Part shown: piece by piece, positions 7,259 to 16,679 of the stretch
Layout of the letters: each line of letters starts with the position of its first letter
How positions within the stretch are numbered: position 1 is the stretch's first letter
IMG/VR virus record: IMGVR_UViG_3300011115_000454
Location: 1-57,739 of that record
Source of the DNA: a virus
Reading direction: 5' to 3' (one strand)
Length of the DNA stretch: 57,739 bases
Notes under the pieces: generated by a model
Database searches by the model: none
Told to the model about the DNA's origin: nothing
What the model saw: only the letters and a program-made list of their open reading frames with translations
Position numbers and translations under genes: made by a program

Positions 7259-7271
7259 AGGAGATAGAGAT

Positions 7272-8216
7272 ATGGCATTGCCACGTGCGATTCAGAAACA
7301 AGTTGAAGATGCTGACGCTTTTGTAGCGCAGATGACCGGACAGACCGATAACACGGAGACTGACCCAAATCCAGCCCCAGACCCAGTACCAATACCTGAA
7401 CAGCCGCAGCAACCAGTCTCGCAAGAGCCGCAACCAAAGCCGGTGCCGGAAGAAACGTGGGAACGTAAGTACCTGACGTTAAAAGGCATGTACGACGCTG
7501 AAGTTCCAAGGCTGCATTCACAGCTTAGAGAAGTAAACACGCAAGTGCAGACACTCATTGCTGAAAACGCAGTTGCGAAAGCCCAGCCACCCGCACAACC
7601 GTATACGGCCAAGACTCTTATCACTGAACAAGACAAAGAGGCATTTGGCTCTGACTTGTTGGATTTAATTGATAGAGCAGCTGAACAGAAAGTCTCGGAA
7701 GTTCGAGGCCATAATGACCAGTTAATCAATGAGATTAAAGAGTTAAAAGGTAAATTAGGCAATGTGTCTGACCGCCAAGTTGTGTCTGATAAAGACCGTT
7801 TCTTGACGCAATTAACACAGCAAGTGCCTGATTGGGAAACTTTGAATGTAGATTCTGGTTTCTTAGCATGGTTAGCTGAGGTTGACCCCGTTTACGGGAT
7901 ACCAAGGCAGTACGCTTTGACTAATGCTTATGAGGCGTCTGACGCATCTCGTACAGCAACAATCTTCAAGCAGTATAAAAACATGTTTGCCCCACAGACC
8001 CAACAAAAAGTACCGAATCTTAATAGTCAAGTAGCGCCGACCCGCTCGCGTTCAACGCCTGCTCCTAGTAATTCAAACGAAGGAAAACGAATCTTTACAC
8101 AACATGAAGTTTCGGAGTTCTATAACGAATGGATTAAAGGGCATTTGACGGAACAAGAGGCGGCGACAATGGAAGCAGAAATCAACGCCGCATATGTCGA
8201 AGGAAGAATTCGGTAA
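7272..8216 (+). CDS. Scaffolding protein (probable)
   Basis: A 314-residue protein directly before the capsid gene. It has a Pro/Gln-rich, disordered stretch (about residues 30-60), a helical coiled-coil middle (about 65-175, including LHSQLREVNTQVQTLIAEN) and an acidic, helical C-terminus. This layout and position are typical of scaffolds that guide procapsid assembly and then leave. The start has the purine-rich site GAAGGAG, 5-10 bases upstream. Confidence 0.7.
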   Translation: MALPRAIQKQVEDADAFVAQMTGQTDNTETDPNPAPDPVPIPEQPQQPVSQEPQPKPVPEETWERKYLTLKGMYDAEVPRLHSQLREVNTQVQTLIAENAVAKAQPPAQPYTAKTLITEQDKEAFGSDLLDLIDRAAEQKVSEVRGHNDQLINEIKELKGKLGNVSDRQVVSDKDRFLTQLTQQVPDWETLNVDSGFLAWLAEVDPVYGIPRQYALTNAYEASDASRTATIFKQYKNMFAPQTQQKVPNLNSQVAPTRSRSTPAPSNSNEGKRIFTQHEVSEFYNEWIKGHLTEQEAATMEAEINAAYVEGRIR

Positions 8217-8271
8217 CGAGTTCCCTGACATGGCGGCATCCAAAATCAAAGTTTTTTAAAAGGAAGATGTC

Positions 8272-9303
8272 ATGTCAACAATAACCGCAGCAGCAGCCTA
8301 CCCCCTAAATGGCGGTGGCTCACCAGCTTTTTATAGCCCAGCAGGTTCAGCCGCTTACTCCGGCACAGCCTATTCTGGTTCATTCATCCCTGCCCTCTGG
8401 TCTGGAAAACTAGCTCAGAAATTCTATGCAGCCACCGTGTTTGGCGAAATTGCTAATACCGACTGGCAAGGTGACATCACCGGCATGGGCGACACTGTGA
8501 TTATCAATACGATTCCAACAATCACAATTAACAGTTACAGCATTGGTCAAAACTTGGCTTATGAAGTTCCTGCTCCTAGCACCATTTCTTTGGTTATTAA
8601 CAAAGGTAAATACTTTGGTGTAAACGTCAACAACGTTCTTGAACTGCAAGCAAAGCCTAAATTGATGGACATGTTCACCAATGACGCTGCTATGCAAATG
8701 AAGATTCAGATTGACAAAGACATTCTGTATTCAAACTTTAACCAAGGCGATTCAGCTAACCTCGGCGCTACAGCCGGTGCGATTTCTGGTTCATTCAATT
8801 TAGGTATTGATACAGCCCCAATCACATTGACTGCTTCTAACATTCTTCAAAGCATCACAGCTTTGTCAAGCGTGTTGGACGAAGCCAACGTTCCTGAAAC
8901 TGACCGCTGGTTAATCATTACTCCTACAGAACGTCAAATTCTGATGCAATCTAACCTTGCACAAGCTCAGTTCATGGGCGACGCTTCTAGCGTATTGCGC
9001 AATGGCAAGATTGGCGTGATTGACCGTTTCACAGTTTATGTTTCTAACCTTGTGCCACGTGCCGCAGTTGGTAAGAGCTACATGAACCCCAATACAGCTA
9101 CTGATTCTTCTGTGTCAAACGCACTCAAGCGTCATGCTGTTATCGCTGGTCATAAGTCTGCCATTACTTTTGCATCACAAATTGCTAAAGTTGAATCTTT
9201 ACAAAACCCCAATGACTTCGGTACATTGGTTCGTGGTTTGAATGTTTACGGCACTCAAGTTGCACAAGCTAAAGGCTTGGCTCTCTTGCAAGTCGCAGGC
9301 TAA
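8272..9303 (+). CDS. Major capsid protein
   Basis: A 343-residue protein after the scaffold, with a good AAAGGAAG site. It shows features of the HK97-fold coat proteins of P22/podovirus type: a Gly/Ser/Ala-rich N-terminal arm, GDTVIINTIPTITI, a strand-rich core, and DRWLIITPTERQILMQS followed by GKIGVIDRFTVYVSN. It forms the icosahedral shell. Codon use looks tidier than in its neighbours, as expected for the most abundant product. Confidence 0.8.
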   Translation: MSTITAAAAYPLNGGGSPAFYSPAGSAAYSGTAYSGSFIPALWSGKLAQKFYAATVFGEIANTDWQGDITGMGDTVIINTIPTITINSYSIGQNLAYEVPAPSTISLVINKGKYFGVNVNNVLELQAKPKLMDMFTNDAAMQMKIQIDKDILYSNFNQGDSANLGATAGAISGSFNLGIDTAPITLTASNILQSITALSSVLDEANVPETDRWLIITPTERQILMQSNLAQAQFMGDASSVLRNGKIGVIDRFTVYVSNLVPRAAVGKSYMNPNTATDSSVSNALKRHAVIAGHKSAITFASQIAKVESLQNPNDFGTLVRGLNVYGTQVAQAKGLALLQVAG

Positions 9304-9351
9304 TTGTTAAGTGGGGCGCAAGCCCTGCTTTTCTTACCTAAAGGAAAAAAC

Positions 9352-9741
9352 ATGACTACGAAAAATGACTTGGTGATTAGTGGTTTATACGGCACTCAAG
9401 CCGCCGGTGTTGTTGGTACTGTGGCAACTGGTATTGCTGCTGCTGGTACTACCATTACAACTGGTACGGCTTTGACTGCTGATGTAAACGTGGTATCGAC
9501 AGTTTCAGCTGGTACAACGGACGGAGTAACCCTTCCTACAGACCGCGTAGCTGGCGATACAATTATTGTGGCAAACACTTCAGCTGCTACTTTAAAGGTT
9601 TATGGTTCTGCAACAGCATCGACTGGTGTTATTAACGGCGGCTCCGCAGGCGCTGCTTATTCACTATCAACTGTTACAGCTACCAAATTCATTAAGGTAT
9701 CTGACACAGCAGCAACTTGGATTGCCATTAAAGGTGCTTAA
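9352..9741 (+). CDS. Capsid-associated or decoration-type protein
   Basis: A 129-residue Ala/Thr/Gly/Val-rich protein of short beta strands, probably a compact virion protein. The start at 9352 is fixed by AAAGGAAA, seven bases upstream. It lies between the coat protein and the adaptors, a common place for head-decoration proteins. A GGGCGCAAGCCC hairpin precedes it (9315-9326) and a strong terminator follows. The exact role is uncertain. Confidence 0.55.
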   Translation: MTTKNDLVISGLYGTQAAGVVGTVATGIAAAGTTITTGTALTADVNVVSTVSAGTTDGVTLPTDRVAGDTIIVANTSAATLKVYGSATASTGVINGGSAGAAYSLSTVTATKFIKVSDTAATWIAIKGA

Positions 9742-9744
9742 TAT

Positions 9745-9769
9745 ATAGGGGCTTCGGCCCCTATTATTT
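9745..9769 (+). terminator. Rho-independent terminator
   Basis: ATAGGGGC-TTCG-GCCCCTAT (9745-9764) is a perfect eight-pair stem with a UUCG loop, followed by TATTT. The T-run is short, so termination may be partial. It lies just after the capsid and decoration genes, where reduced read-through would give high capsid and lower tail expression. Confidence 0.65.
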
Positions 9770-9781
9770 GAAAGTGGGAAC

Positions 9782-10468
9782 ATGGGAACAGTTACCGCAG
9801 GTACCATTATTGATAAAGCCGCAACTCAGTTAATTGATATTGCTGGGGTGCGATGGACTCGTGCCGAATTATTGGGTTGGCTAAACGACGGATTACGTCA
9901 AATTGTTTTGATGCAACCAACAGCGACCAATACAATTGGTGCGGTTTTACTAACATCAGGAACAAGACAAACACTTCCCACGGGCGGGTGGTTGTTATTA
10001 GGTATCTACAGAAACATGGGAACAACAGGTACAACAGTTGGACGAGCAGTTCGTTTAGTTTCCCGTGAACTTTTAGATGCGTTTAACCCTGACTGGCATA
10101 CCGACACAACTAGTACGGTAACCAAAAATTATATTTATGATATTCAAGACCAGACGGCGTATTATGTTTACCCGCCTAGTACTGGAACAAATTACCTTGA
10201 AATTAACTATTCAATGCAACCTACAAATCTGACATCGGAAGCGCAAGTTATTCCTATATTTGATGTGTATCAGATGTCATTAACTGATTACATTTTGTAT
10301 CGCGCCTGTAGTAAAGACGCAGAGTATGCTCCGGGTTTGCAATTAGCTCAAGGGTATTTAACTACCTTTATTTCATCTGTAGGCGGTAAAGACCAATCTG
10401 AAATTAAAGGTAACCCAGAACAAAGTTTATTGCCTAGAAATCCTAACATACCCGGGTCAATATCATGA
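9782..10468 (+). CDS. Head-tail adaptor-type protein
   Basis: A 228-residue protein. The N-terminal pattern (IIDKAATQLIDIAGVRWTRA then LLGWLNDGLRQIV) matches adaptor proteins found after the coat gene in many short-tailed phages, annotated as DUF6682-like or head-closure proteins. The C-terminal half carries the DYILYRACSKDAEYAPG segment of the same group. It would attach to the portal ring. Its stop overlaps the next start by four bases. Confidence 0.6.
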   Translation: MGTVTAGTIIDKAATQLIDIAGVRWTRAELLGWLNDGLRQIVLMQPTATNTIGAVLLTSGTRQTLPTGGWLLLGIYRNMGTTGTTVGRAVRLVSRELLDAFNPDWHTDTTSTVTKNYIYDIQDQTAYYVYPPSTGTNYLEINYSMQPTNLTSEAQVIPIFDVYQMSLTDYILYRACSKDAEYAPGLQLAQGYLTTFISSVGGKDQSEIKGNPEQSLLPRNPNIPGSIS

Positions 10469-11112
10469 GCGATATCGCATACGACGAGTTTTTGGTCGAA
10501 GTTATGCCTTATGTTCGGGACGTGCCCGAGGTGGTAGCAATCCAAGCCATTCGAAATGCTGTTATTGAGTTTTGTGAAGAAACTCGTTACCTACAAGTAA
10601 ACCTTGACCCTTTAGCAGGGATTGCTGGAATATCTGAATATGATTTGGAAACTGATGGGACATATCGAATTGTTGACCTTGTTGAAGCATGGTACGGTGA
10701 CGCATTATTAATTCCAAAATCTGTAGAACAAATAACACAAATTTATAGGGCTACTGATTGGCGGGAACTTGAGGGTAATCCTTACTATTATTTTAGAACA
10801 ACATCACAAATTGTTACGGTTATCCCAAAACCAGCTAATACAGAGCCAGGTAAATTAAAAATTAGGGCTGCTATAACTCCTAGTCGAGCTTCTACAGCAG
10901 TGGACGAAGATATTTATGAGCGTTTTCTTGAGTATATTGGTTACGGTGCTCGTGCTCGTTTGTACAATACCCCGAATCAACCATATCATGATTTAAAAAC
11001 TTCTATGGAATACTTAAAGCGGTTTAATGATTCTTTATCTGAAGTTCGTACTCGTGTGAACAAAGGACTCACTCGTGCGTCAATTAATATTGAATTCCAG
11101 AGGATAGTATGA
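10465..11112 (+). CDS. Second connector/tail-tube-type virion protein
   Basis: A 215-residue protein with an overlapping start (ATGA at 10465). Visible: an N-terminal helix pair (MPYVRDVPEVVAIQAIRNAV, then IEFCEETRYLQ) and a strand-rich core ending IRAAITPSRAST, then a helical C-terminus. This pattern is common in a second adaptor following the first in podovirus-like genomes. I infer a head-tail connector role from order and shape. Confidence 0.55.
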   Translation: MSDIAYDEFLVEVMPYVRDVPEVVAIQAIRNAVIEFCEETRYLQVNLDPLAGIAGISEYDLETDGTYRIVDLVEAWYGDALLIPKSVEQITQIYRATDWRELEGNPYYYFRTTSQIVTVIPKPANTEPGKLKIRAAITPSRASTAVDEDIYERFLEYIGYGARARLYNTPNQPYHDLKTSMEYLKRFNDSLSEVRTRVNKGLTRASINIEFQRIV

Positions 11113-11441
11113 CCGACAAAATTAAACTTGTAAAAGATGATACTCGCCCATCATTAGTTTGTAATATTACTGATGACACAACTGGCGCGGTTATAAATAT
11201 TACGGGCGCAACTGTAAAACTTTACTTTAGAGCTGTTGGTTCTACTACACTACAAGCTACAGTTACTGGGTCAATTACCGATGGTCCTAATGGGCAGGTT
11301 ACTTTTTACCCTTCCTCAGCTCCGGCTATGTTGTCAGGAGATGCAGGCGATTATGAAGGTGAGATAGAAATTACGTTTTCTGATGGGACAATCCAAACAG
11401 TTTACGATACTTTAAAATTTAAAATCAGAGCGGATTTCTGA
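11109..11441 (+). CDS. BppU-like immunoglobulin-fold baseplate/fibre protein
   Basis: A 110-residue protein of alternating strands. The opening (KDDTRPSLVCNITDDTTGAVINITGATV) and ending (YEGEIEITFSDG) fit the BppU N-terminal domain found in phage receptor-binding assemblies. It overlaps both neighbours by four bases or one base. It probably docks fibre proteins encoded downstream. Confidence 0.6.
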   Translation: MTDKIKLVKDDTRPSLVCNITDDTTGAVINITGATVKLYFRAVGSTTLQATVTGSITDGPNGQVTFYPSSAPAMLSGDAGDYEGEIEITFSDGTIQTVYDTLKFKIRADF

Positions 11442-12181
11442 TGCCAGCAAAAATTACTCGCGTCAATGCTGCGTCTACAACAACTTCAATCAAGTTAAGA
11501 GTAGGCGTTTCAATTGCCACGCCGGTAATTCAAGAGTCGCATCAAAACCCTGTTGTTTCTGCTATTGCGCAAACTCCTGTTGTTGCATTGTCTCGCGTAT
11601 ACCCAGCATCTGAAATTGACTATATTCTTTTAGCTTCTAATGCATTTTTAGATACCTCTGGTCGTTACGCATACATACCTGACACAGTGGCTATGTTAGA
11701 TGCACAAGCGTTTTCACTTTCAAAAGTTGCCGTTCCAGATTTGTTTACTTTTACTGACGCTACCTCTATAAATACTGGCAAAACAGCAACAGATTCAATA
11801 TCGTTTTCTGATACTGTGCTTGTGCTTAGAGTGGTTACACTTGCTGATTCTGTGACTTTAGACGATACAGTTACTAAACTAATAAGCCCAGCTTATTTTG
11901 AGACTGTTACATTTAACGAAACTACAGCTTTTGTTGTAGATAAAATATTAGCAGATGCGTTCGCTATGAACGATATGTCAGATGTAGATGGCCCAAACAT
12001 ATTATTTTCGTCAAACTACACAAACAATTTAGTTTCTTTTTCTGATGATTCAGTTATATTAACTGACAAAGGCGTTTTTGATTCTGTTTCTTTGGCTGAT
12101 AGCGGCACACTGTATTCTCAAGGTTATTGTGACATCACATACTTTGCTGAATTTTATGTTGGCGACTATAGAACTTTTTAG
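11441..12181 (+). CDS. Virion protein with repeated SDS/TFxD strand motifs
   Basis: A 246-residue protein whose C-terminal two thirds repeat a short strand motif: DSISFSDTV, DSVTLDDTV, ETVTFNETT, DSVSLADSG. Such repeats build beta-helical or beta-stacked fibre shafts. Its start overlaps the previous stop by one base. Probable tail or fibre component; I recognise no named family. Confidence 0.55.
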   Translation: MPAKITRVNAASTTTSIKLRVGVSIATPVIQESHQNPVVSAIAQTPVVALSRVYPASEIDYILLASNAFLDTSGRYAYIPDTVAMLDAQAFSLSKVAVPDLFTFTDATSINTGKTATDSISFSDTVLVLRVVTLADSVTLDDTVTKLISPAYFETVTFNETTAFVVDKILADAFAMNDMSDVDGPNILFSSNYTNNLVSFSDDSVILTDKGVFDSVSLADSGTLYSQGYCDITYFAEFYVGDYRTF

Positions 12182-12194
12182 TTAGGAGTAATTT

Positions 12195-12641
12195 ATGATT
12201 CACGATAGCATCAAATTCACAGGTAATGTTAAAATTGACATTATTGGCGACGACGGAGTTGTAAAAGATTCCAGAGAAATTAAAAACTTGGTAGTAACAG
12301 CTGGAAAAACTTTTATTGCTTCTCGTATGGTTGGAACTTCTGCAACTATTATGAGCCACATGGAGCTAGGTACTGGAACAACAGCAGCTGCTGTTGGAGA
12401 TACAGCGCTTCAAACAGCAATTTCTGCTTCTCGTGTTACGTTAACAAGCGGCACAAATGCGGCAAACGTAATTACATATGTAGCGTCTTTTCCTGCCGGC
12501 ACTGGAACCGGGGCAGTAACCGAAGCTGGAATATTTAACGCAGCAAGTGCAGGAACTATGCTTTGCCGTACAGTTTTTTCCACAGTCAATAAATCTGCTT
12601 CAGATGCAATGAGTATTACATGGGCAATTACTGCGTCATAA
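12195..12641 (+). CDS. Tail-fibre-type protein, 148 aa
   Basis: A 148-residue protein with the pattern of a common phage tail protein: AGKTFIASRMVG, MELGTGTTA, then TEAGIFNAASAGTMLCRTVF and a final SITWAITAS. It probably forms a small trimeric receptor-proximal domain. A GGAG site lies before the start. Confidence 0.6.
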   Translation: MIHDSIKFTGNVKIDIIGDDGVVKDSREIKNLVVTAGKTFIASRMVGTSATIMSHMELGTGTTAAAVGDTALQTAISASRVTLTSGTNAANVITYVASFPAGTGTGAVTEAGIFNAASAGTMLCRTVFSTVNKSASDAMSITWAITAS

Positions 12642-12653
12642 CCAGTATAAACA

Positions 12654-15281
12654 ATGTCAACCATCGTAACTAGGTCAGGTAAAGGCTCACCTCTTACCAA
12701 TACGGAAGTTGATACCAACTTCACAAACTTAAATACTGACAAAATTCAGTCGGGAGATACCGTACCTGCGCTTACAGTTACTACATTGACTGGTAACGGT
12801 GGCACAATAAACAATACAAGTGTAGGTGCGACAACCGAAAGTACAGGAAGATTTACCACAATTACATCAACAGCAACAACGGGGACTGCGCCTCTTGTAG
12901 TTGCGTCAACTACACCAGTTGCAAATCTGTCAATTGGCGGAAATGCTGCTACTGCTACCACTGCTGCAAACGTAACTGGAACAGTAGCTGTTGCTAATGG
13001 TGGTACAGGACAAACAACATATACAGATGGTCAGTTACTAATTGGAAACTCAACAGGTAATACGTTAGCTAAAGCAACACTAACAGCAGGTACAGGAATA
13101 GCTATTACAAATGGTAACGGCACAATAAGTATTGCTGCTACTGGTAGTGGTACTGTTACTTCAGTAACTGGAACTTCTCCCGTTAATTCAAGTGGCGGCA
13201 CAACACCCGCAATTTCTTTGGCTAGTGGGTATGGAGATACTTTAAATCCTTACGCATCTAAGACTGCTAATTATGTTTTAGCAGCCCCCAATGGGTCTGC
13301 TGGCGTTCCAACATTCAGAGCGGTGGTTGCGGCAGATATTCCAACTCTTAATCAGAACACAACGGGAACCGCATCCGATATTACGGCAACAAGTAATAGC
13401 ACATTAACTTCATTAAGCGTTTTGAGTTTACCTTATTCTCAATTGTCAGGCACTGTTCCAACTTGGAATCAAAATACAACAGGTACGGCAAGCAACATTA
13501 CGGCAACAAGCAATAGCACGTTGACAACACTAAGTTCTTTAAGTTTGCCCGGTTCTCAGGTTACTGGAAACATTAGTGGGAATGCTGCCAATGTAACTGG
13601 AACAGTAGCCGTTGCTAATGGCGGTACAGGGGCTACAAATGATACAAATGCAAGGTCTAATTTAAGTGCCGCAAAAAGCGGAGCAAATACAGACATAACG
13701 TCAGTTACTTTGACAACAGGAACAATATCAACTGCTCCTAGTTCAAGTACAGACATTGTTAACAAGTCTTATGCTGATTCAATTGCAAGTGGAGTTAACT
13801 TTCATCCTGCCGCACAATATGCAACAACTGCAAGTTTAGGAACTGTTACTTACAGCAATGGTACAAGTGGCGTTGGAGCAACTTTAACCAATGCTGGTAC
13901 ACAAGCCACATTAGCAATTGATGGATATACATTTAGTGCAACAGATGTTACTAATGCAACCCGTGTTTTAGTTAAAAATCAATCTACTCAATCGCAAAAT
14001 GGTGTTTATACAGTAACTAACCAAGGTTCAGGCTCTACAAACTGGGTTTTAACTAGGGCAACTGATTACGATACAAGTGGAGCAGGAACAAACGAAGTTG
14101 ACCAAGGCGATATGGTTTTGGTTATCAATGGTACGGCTAATGCCAATACTTCATGGGTTCAACAAACTCCATTGCCTATTACGATTGGTACAACTTCAAT
14201 TGTTTTTGTTCAGTTTGCGGCAATTCAAACTTATACCGCAGGCACAGGTTTAACGCTTACAACAAATCAATTTTCAATTACAAGTACAGGAACTGCGGGA
14301 ACTTATGGTTCTGCAAGTAGTGTTCCAGTATTCGTTACCAATGCTCAAGGACAAGTTACAAGCGTTACCAATACTGCAATAGGAACATTAAATCAAAATA
14401 CAACAGGGTCAGCCGCAACGCTAACAACAGGCAGAACAATAGCCGTTACAGGCGATTTGGCTTACACAAGCCCAAGTTTTGATGGTTCGGCAAATGTGAC
14501 TGCCGCAGGGACATTAGCAACTGTAAACACCAATGTTGGTTCGTTTACAAATGCAACTCTTACAGTCAACGGCAAAGGTTTAATAACTGCCGCATCAAGT
14601 GGAACAGCACCAGTAACATCGGTAACTGCGACAAGCCCTGTTGCATCCACAGGCGGTGCAACTCCAGTTATATCTATGCCTGCCGCAACTACTTCTGTAA
14701 GCGGTTACCTTACTTCTACTGACTGGACTACGTTTAACAATAAAGGTAGTGGAACAGTAACAAGCGTAGCGGCATCAGTTCCATCATTTTTATCCGTTGC
14801 TGGCTCACCCATTACAACAAGTGGCACATTGGCTATTACTTATAGTGGCACAGCACTACCTATTCTTAATGGCGGTACGGGGCAAACAACAGCAAATGCT
14901 GGTTTAAACGCTTTATTGCCATCTCAAACAAGCAATAGTGGAAAAGTTTTAAGCACAAATGGCACAGATGCATCGTGGATTTCTGCTAGTGGAACTGGTA
15001 CAGTAACAAGCGTAGCCGCTACTGTTCCTAACTTTTTATCTGTTTCAGGCTCTCCAATTACAGCGGCTGGTACATTGGCTATTAGTTATGCTTCAACCCC
15101 ATCAAATGGTCAATTGTTAATTGGTAACGGAACAGGTTTTTCCTACGCTACCTTAACGGCAGGAACAGGAATTACAGTTACAAACGGTTCAGGGACAATC
15201 CAAATTGATTCAACTGGAAGCGGAGGCGGAGTCACGTTAGGCGCAGTAGTAACAACAGCCCAAGGCTGGAACATGATTTAA
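12654..15281 (+). CDS. Long tail fibre, repeat-rich, 875 aa
   Basis: An 875-residue Thr/Ser/Gly/Asn-rich protein made of degenerate repeats. Recurrent units are VANGGTG(Q/A)TT, TAGTGI(A/T)(I/V)TNG, GTVTSV(A/T) and LNQNTTGTA. Residues 400-540 contain a different, globular-looking insertion (VLVKNQSTQSQNGVYTV and the segment after it), a known fibre module. The composition suggests a trimeric shaft. There are no Cys and almost no charged residues in the shaft. It starts a nine-gene adhesin-type region. Confidence 0.7.
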   Translation: MSTIVTRSGKGSPLTNTEVDTNFTNLNTDKIQSGDTVPALTVTTLTGNGGTINNTSVGATTESTGRFTTITSTATTGTAPLVVASTTPVANLSIGGNAATATTAANVTGTVAVANGGTGQTTYTDGQLLIGNSTGNTLAKATLTAGTGIAITNGNGTISIAATGSGTVTSVTGTSPVNSSGGTTPAISLASGYGDTLNPYASKTANYVLAAPNGSAGVPTFRAVVAADIPTLNQNTTGTASDITATSNSTLTSLSVLSLPYSQLSGTVPTWNQNTTGTASNITATSNSTLTTLSSLSLPGSQVTGNISGNAANVTGTVAVANGGTGATNDTNARSNLSAAKSGANTDITSVTLTTGTISTAPSSSTDIVNKSYADSIASGVNFHPAAQYATTASLGTVTYSNGTSGVGATLTNAGTQATLAIDGYTFSATDVTNATRVLVKNQSTQSQNGVYTVTNQGSGSTNWVLTRATDYDTSGAGTNEVDQGDMVLVINGTANANTSWVQQTPLPITIGTTSIVFVQFAAIQTYTAGTGLTLTTNQFSITSTGTAGTYGSASSVPVFVTNAQGQVTSVTNTAIGTLNQNTTGSAATLTTGRTIAVTGDLAYTSPSFDGSANVTAAGTLATVNTNVGSFTNATLTVNGKGLITAASSGTAPVTSVTATSPVASTGGATPVISMPAATTSVSGYLTSTDWTTFNNKGSGTVTSVAASVPSFLSVAGSPITTSGTLAITYSGTALPILNGGTGQTTANAGLNALLPSQTSNSGKVLSTNGTDASWISASGTGTVTSVAATVPNFLSVSGSPITAAGTLAISYASTPSNGQLLIGNGTGFSYATLTAGTGITVTNGSGTIQIDSTGSGGGVTLGAVVTTAQGWNMI

Positions 15282-15291
15282 AGGAGTTTTT

Positions 15292-15717
15292 ATGGCAGCA
15301 AATACAGCACCAATTTTTTCACTTGCAGGGGCAGTAAGTTTAGGAACAGCTATCGGTACATCAATTGTTACTGATTACGTTGGTACAGGCGCAAACAACG
15401 TAGTAGCGTTCACGGCTAATGCAACTAATGGAGGATTTGTACAACGTATTCGTTTTAAAGCTGTTGGCACAAATGCTGTGTCTGTTGCTCGTATTTATAT
15501 AAACAACGGGTCAACTAATGCAACTGCGGCAAACAACACGTTTTATGGTGAATTGTCTTTACCTTCTACAACTGCTTCAACAACTGCTGGTACGGTTGAT
15601 ATTGACTATCCATTAAACTTTGCTTTACCTGCGGGGTACAGAATTGTTATTGGTATTTCTGCGGCGGCGGCTCTTGCATCAGGCTGGACACCAACGGTAA
15701 TTGCTGGCGCATACTAA
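15292..15717 (+). CDS. Small virion protein, 141 aa
   Basis: A 141-residue strand-rich protein with a good AAAGGAG site. It lacks Cys; the pattern (IRFKAVGTNAVSVARIYINN, then FYGELSLPS and YRIVIGISAAAA) suggests a jelly-roll-like or beta-sandwich domain. It couples to the first glycine-rich paralogue by TAATG. Probable fibre-tip or fibre-linker protein. Confidence 0.55.
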   Translation: MAANTAPIFSLAGAVSLGTAIGTSIVTDYVGTGANNVVAFTANATNGGFVQRIRFKAVGTNAVSVARIYINNGSTNATAANNTFYGELSLPSTTASTTAGTVDIDYPLNFALPAGYRIVIGISAAAALASGWTPTVIAGAY

Positions 15718-16676
15718 TGCTTGACCTAAACAATCTTTTAACAAACCAAAAGGTTGATAAGCAGACTTTCTACGCTAATTCTCAAACGTCTGGAGCAGGA
15801 TGGGCAACATGGGCTAAACCTAGAGGCGTTAATTTTATTTCTATTTTGGCTATAGCCGGAGGAGGAGGCGGCGGCGGTGGCGGAAGAGCAGTTGCTGGAT
15901 CAGCAGCTGGAGGCGGGGGTGGCGGTGGTAGTGCGTATGTTTCATCATTATTTCCCGCTTGGATGCTTCCTGATGTGCTTTATGTATCAGTTGGAAAAGG
16001 TGGCGCTGGATCAATTGTAGCAGGCGCTGGATCAGCTGGTATAAATACATATATTTCAATATATTCATCTACTACAGGCAATAACGTAATTCATGCAGTT
16101 CTTTCTGGATCAGGAGGTACTGGTGCTGGTGGTGCTGGTGCTGCTGGCCCTGCTACTACCGTGCCTAATGCTTGTTTAGCATCTATAGGAACGTTTTATT
16201 CAGGTACTTCTGGAAGTCAAAGTGCTGCTGGACAAATAGGTGCTACTGGTTCTACTGTTTCTGCGGGAAATTCAATAACTCCTACAAATTCACTTACTAC
16301 AGGCGGCGCAGCAGGTGGCTGTTATGCTACTGCCGCAAATTCTGCTGGCGGCGCGGGCGGAAATATTAATGGAGTTGCAAATACTTTTTTTCCTACAGGT
16401 CTTTCTGGCGGAACTGCGGGAACAGCTGCTGGAACGGTAGGCAGTAATGGCTCTAACGGAGTTCAAATGTTTCCAAATTTGCCATTTGGCACAGGCGGCG
16501 CTGGGGGCGGTGGAGCGGGTCAAGCTGCCACAGGTAATACAGGTTTAAATGGCGGCTCAGGCGGTAATGGGCAATATGGTTGTGGCGGGGGTGGCGGAGG
16601 CGGTGGTTTTACCGGATCATCTGGCGGTTATGGCGGCAATGGTGGCGATGGTCTTGCAATTATTACTTCATGGTGA
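15717..16676 (+). CDS. Glycine-rich adhesin paralogue 1
   Basis: A 319-residue protein. The N-terminus MLDLNNLLTNQKVD is shared with the next two genes. A globular N-terminal part (WATWAKPRGVNFISIL) is followed by polyglycine blocks and a conserved end (YGCGGGGGGGGFTG, then IITSW). Polyglycine packing of this kind occurs in the phage adhesin Gp38, where glycine helices form a sandwich holding receptor-binding loops. The regions between the glycine blocks vary most between paralogues, as expected for receptor-binding loops. Confidence 0.65.
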   Translation: MLDLNNLLTNQKVDKQTFYANSQTSGAGWATWAKPRGVNFISILAIAGGGGGGGGGRAVAGSAAGGGGGGGSAYVSSLFPAWMLPDVLYVSVGKGGAGSIVAGAGSAGINTYISIYSSTTGNNVIHAVLSGSGGTGAGGAGAAGPATTVPNACLASIGTFYSGTSGSQSAAGQIGATGSTVSAGNSITPTNSLTTGGAAGGCYATAANSAGGAGGNINGVANTFFPTGLSGGTAGTAAGTVGSNGSNGVQMFPNLPFGTGGAGGGGAGQAATGNTGLNGGSGGNGQYGCGGGGGGGGFTGSSGGYGGNGGDGLAIITSW

Positions 16677-16679
16677 TTT

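Noticed and set aside
9315-9338. GGGCGCAAGCCC hairpin before the decoration gene as terminator
   Set aside because: Only a four-pair stem and the T-rich stretch is interrupted; read-through is needed for the next gene.
12654-15281. Repeats in the long fibre as a CRISPR array or DNA repeat element
   Set aside because: The repeats are degenerate, in frame and protein-level (VANGGTG type); spacers are not unique sequences.
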